Below, piece after piece: positions 5,469 to 6,081 of a stretch of 6,081 nucleotides of DNA. Both the position numbers and the translations under genes were made by a program. Source of the stretch: Treponema sp. (GTDB taxonomy: Bacteria; Spirochaetota; Spirochaetia; Treponematales; Breznakiellaceae). Numbering within the stretch: the first letter of the stretch is position 1; each line of letters begins with the position of its first letter. The stretch lies in contig JAIRRU010000122.1 in NCBI GenBank assembly GCA_031255815.1, positions 1 to 6,081 of the forward strand, written 5' to 3'. The notes below the pieces were generated by a model. The model was not told the DNA's origin. It searched no databases and worked only from the letters and a program-made list of their open reading frames with translations.

Positions 5469-5861
5469 TTACTGTTCCCTGGTCTGGAAGAATTCGATAA
5501 CTTCGTGATCGGGCCCCAGCACAAAGGCGTTGCAAACCGCCATGGAGCCAAGCATATTGTCCTTCGGCTCGGTTCGGGAAACCGCCCCGGCCTTGATCGC
5601 CCGATCGTAAGCGGCCCGGGCGTCATCGGTACGGATCGCCACATGGGCCCAGTGGGCGTTGCTTTCCTCCTCCCCGCTCCCCCGGGGGATAATCTCCACC
5701 ACCGCGTTGCCCCCCAGATCCACCAGATTTATGGTTTGCGGCTTATCCGCCATGGGAAAACTGAAAACAACCTTGCCGCCCAGCCCCTTGGTGTAAAAAT
5801 CGAGGCTCTTTTGAGGGTCCTTTACCCAAAGACCTATGTGATGAAACCCGTTAAACGCCAT
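5469..5861 (-). CDS. VOC-family (glyoxalase/bleomycin-resistance fold) protein
   Basis: A 130-residue single-chain member of the vicinal oxygen chelate superfamily. Two beta-alpha-beta-beta-beta modules are seen: residues 5-60 beginning HHIGLWVKD and residues 70-127 beginning AHVAIRTDD. Candidate metal ligands are H8, E56 (VVEII), H73 and E123 (EVIEF), all four at the positions used in glyoxalase I-type enzymes, so metal binding is likely. The substrate is not evident; lactoylglutathione lyase-like, epimerase or dioxygenase roles are all possible. The ATG at 5861 has GGAGAG about 6 nt upstream. It seems to stand alone, convergent with the cyclase gene. A TTGACG (complement of 5911-5916) and TATCAT boxes lie upstream, but their spacing (10 or 20 nt) is poor for a promoter. 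Confidence 0.8.
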   Translation of the reverse strand: MAFNGFHHIGLWVKDPQKSLDFYTKGLGGKVVFSFPMADKPQTINLVDLGGNAVVEIIPRGSGEEESNAHWAHVAIRTDDARAAYDRAIKAGAVSRTEPKDNMLGSMAVCNAFVLGPDHEVIEFFQTREQ

Positions 5862-5884
5862 ACTGTCTCTCCGTTTCGTTAAAG

Positions 5885-5920
5885 ATGATAGGGAATGATA
5901 GGAGATATGGCGTCAAACGC
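5885..5920 (-). promoter_or_regulatory. Possible control region of the VOC gene: direct repeats and small palindrome
   Basis: ATGATAGG occurs at 5885-5892 and 5895-5902, one helical turn apart. It is followed by the GCGTCAAACGC palindrome at 5910-5920, which contains a TTGACG on the minus strand. The arrangement 24-60 nt before the VOC start suggests operator or promoter elements, but no properly spaced -10/-35 pair is evident. Confidence 0.3.
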
Positions 5921-5946
5921 ACAAGAGGCGCCGCTTCAAATCCTCA

Positions 5947-6015
5947 TTCGCGGCTGGCTAACAGTGAATTTTTCGGAAAGCGGAATTTAGCCAGCGCCTT
6001 GTTTACACTAAAATG
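5947..6015 (-). repeat. Dispersed palindromic intergenic repeat, copy D
   Basis: GCTGGCTAA at 5953-5961 pairs with TTAGCCAGC at 5987-5995 in a perfect 9-bp stem. TTCGCGGCT at 5947-5955 is shared with 631-639 and 1637-1645 and, reversed, with 486-494. GTTTACACTAAAA at 6001-6013 is the exact reverse complement of 1688-1700. On the minus strand, ATTTTAGT followed by CAAGG and GC matches copy A with few differences. Confidence 0.55.
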
Positions 6016-6022
6016 TCTAATC

Positions 6023-6056
6023 AACAACCTCGCCCTGAAGGGCGAGGTATGTTGTT
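6023..6056. mobile_element. Terminal-type hairpin, possible end of an IS200/IS605-family element
   Basis: CCTCGCCC at 6028-6035 pairs with GGGCGAGG at 6040-6047 around a TGAA loop. An outer AACAA/TTGTT stem (6023-6027 with 6052-6056) is separated by a TATG bulge. Bulged subterminal hairpins of the CCTCGCCCT type are common at IS200/IS605 ends, often overlapping the tnpB 3' end. A minus-strand frame is open from the window edge at 6079 to a TAG at 6019-6017 (20 codons) and could be such a tail, though I cannot recognise it. A simple factor-independent stem is the alternative. Confidence 0.3.
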
Positions 6057-6081
6057 CTCCCGTGGTGGTTAGACTCAGGGT

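Overview
The window looks like chromosomal DNA from a moderately GC-rich spirochete, most likely a Treponema-type (termite-gut or relative) genome. This rests on recognition of the gene set: a TIGR00282/YmdB-like metallophosphoesterase followed by an RseC-type cysteine/membrane protein, a TPR protein, and a soluble class III nucleotidyl cyclase flanked by long helical regions. No rRNA or other phylogenetic marker is present, so the assignment is an inference of moderate confidence.

Layout from left to right. (1) Positions 1-383, minus strand: the first 127 codons of a gene cut by the window edge, resembling the cupin-like sensor half of an AraC-family regulator. (2) Positions 384-735: no gene, but a palindromic intergenic repeat, an 11-bp tandem repeat and a hairpin just after the next gene. 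(3) Positions 736-1332, minus strand: a small heat-shock protein (Hsp20) with a clear sigma-70 type promoter and a GC-rich, foldable 95-nt leader that could mask its ribosome site. (4) Positions 1463-1736: no gene, more copies of the intergenic repeat. (5) Positions 3737 down to 1737, minus strand: three genes in a row, a five-repeat TPR protein, a YmdB-like phosphoesterase homologue and an RseC-like membrane protein. The last two are joined by a TGATG stop/start overlap. (6) Positions 3850-5361, plus strand: a 503-residue class III adenylate/guanylate cyclase-type protein, transcribed divergently from the TPR gene from an extended -10 promoter. (7) Positions 5375-5422: a long hairpin between convergent genes. 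(8) Positions 5469-5861, minus strand: a single-domain VOC/glyoxalase-fold protein. (9) Positions 5862-6081: no gene, another copy of the intergenic repeat and an IS200/IS605-like terminal hairpin at the right edge.

The observation most worth following is that the YmdB-like protein keeps the family fold signatures but has lost or changed most of the family's metal-binding residues and carries a Gly/Ala/Glu-rich C-terminal tail. This suggests a non-enzymatic or re-purposed homologue. Other points of interest are a possible RNA thermometer in front of hsp20, a dispersed palindromic repeat family occupying most of the intergenic spaces, and a cyclase with arginine where the substrate-recognising lysine is expected. 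The cyclase and the phosphodiesterase-family protein lie side by side and could be linked through cyclic nucleotide signalling, but the degenerate phosphoesterase site weakens that reading.
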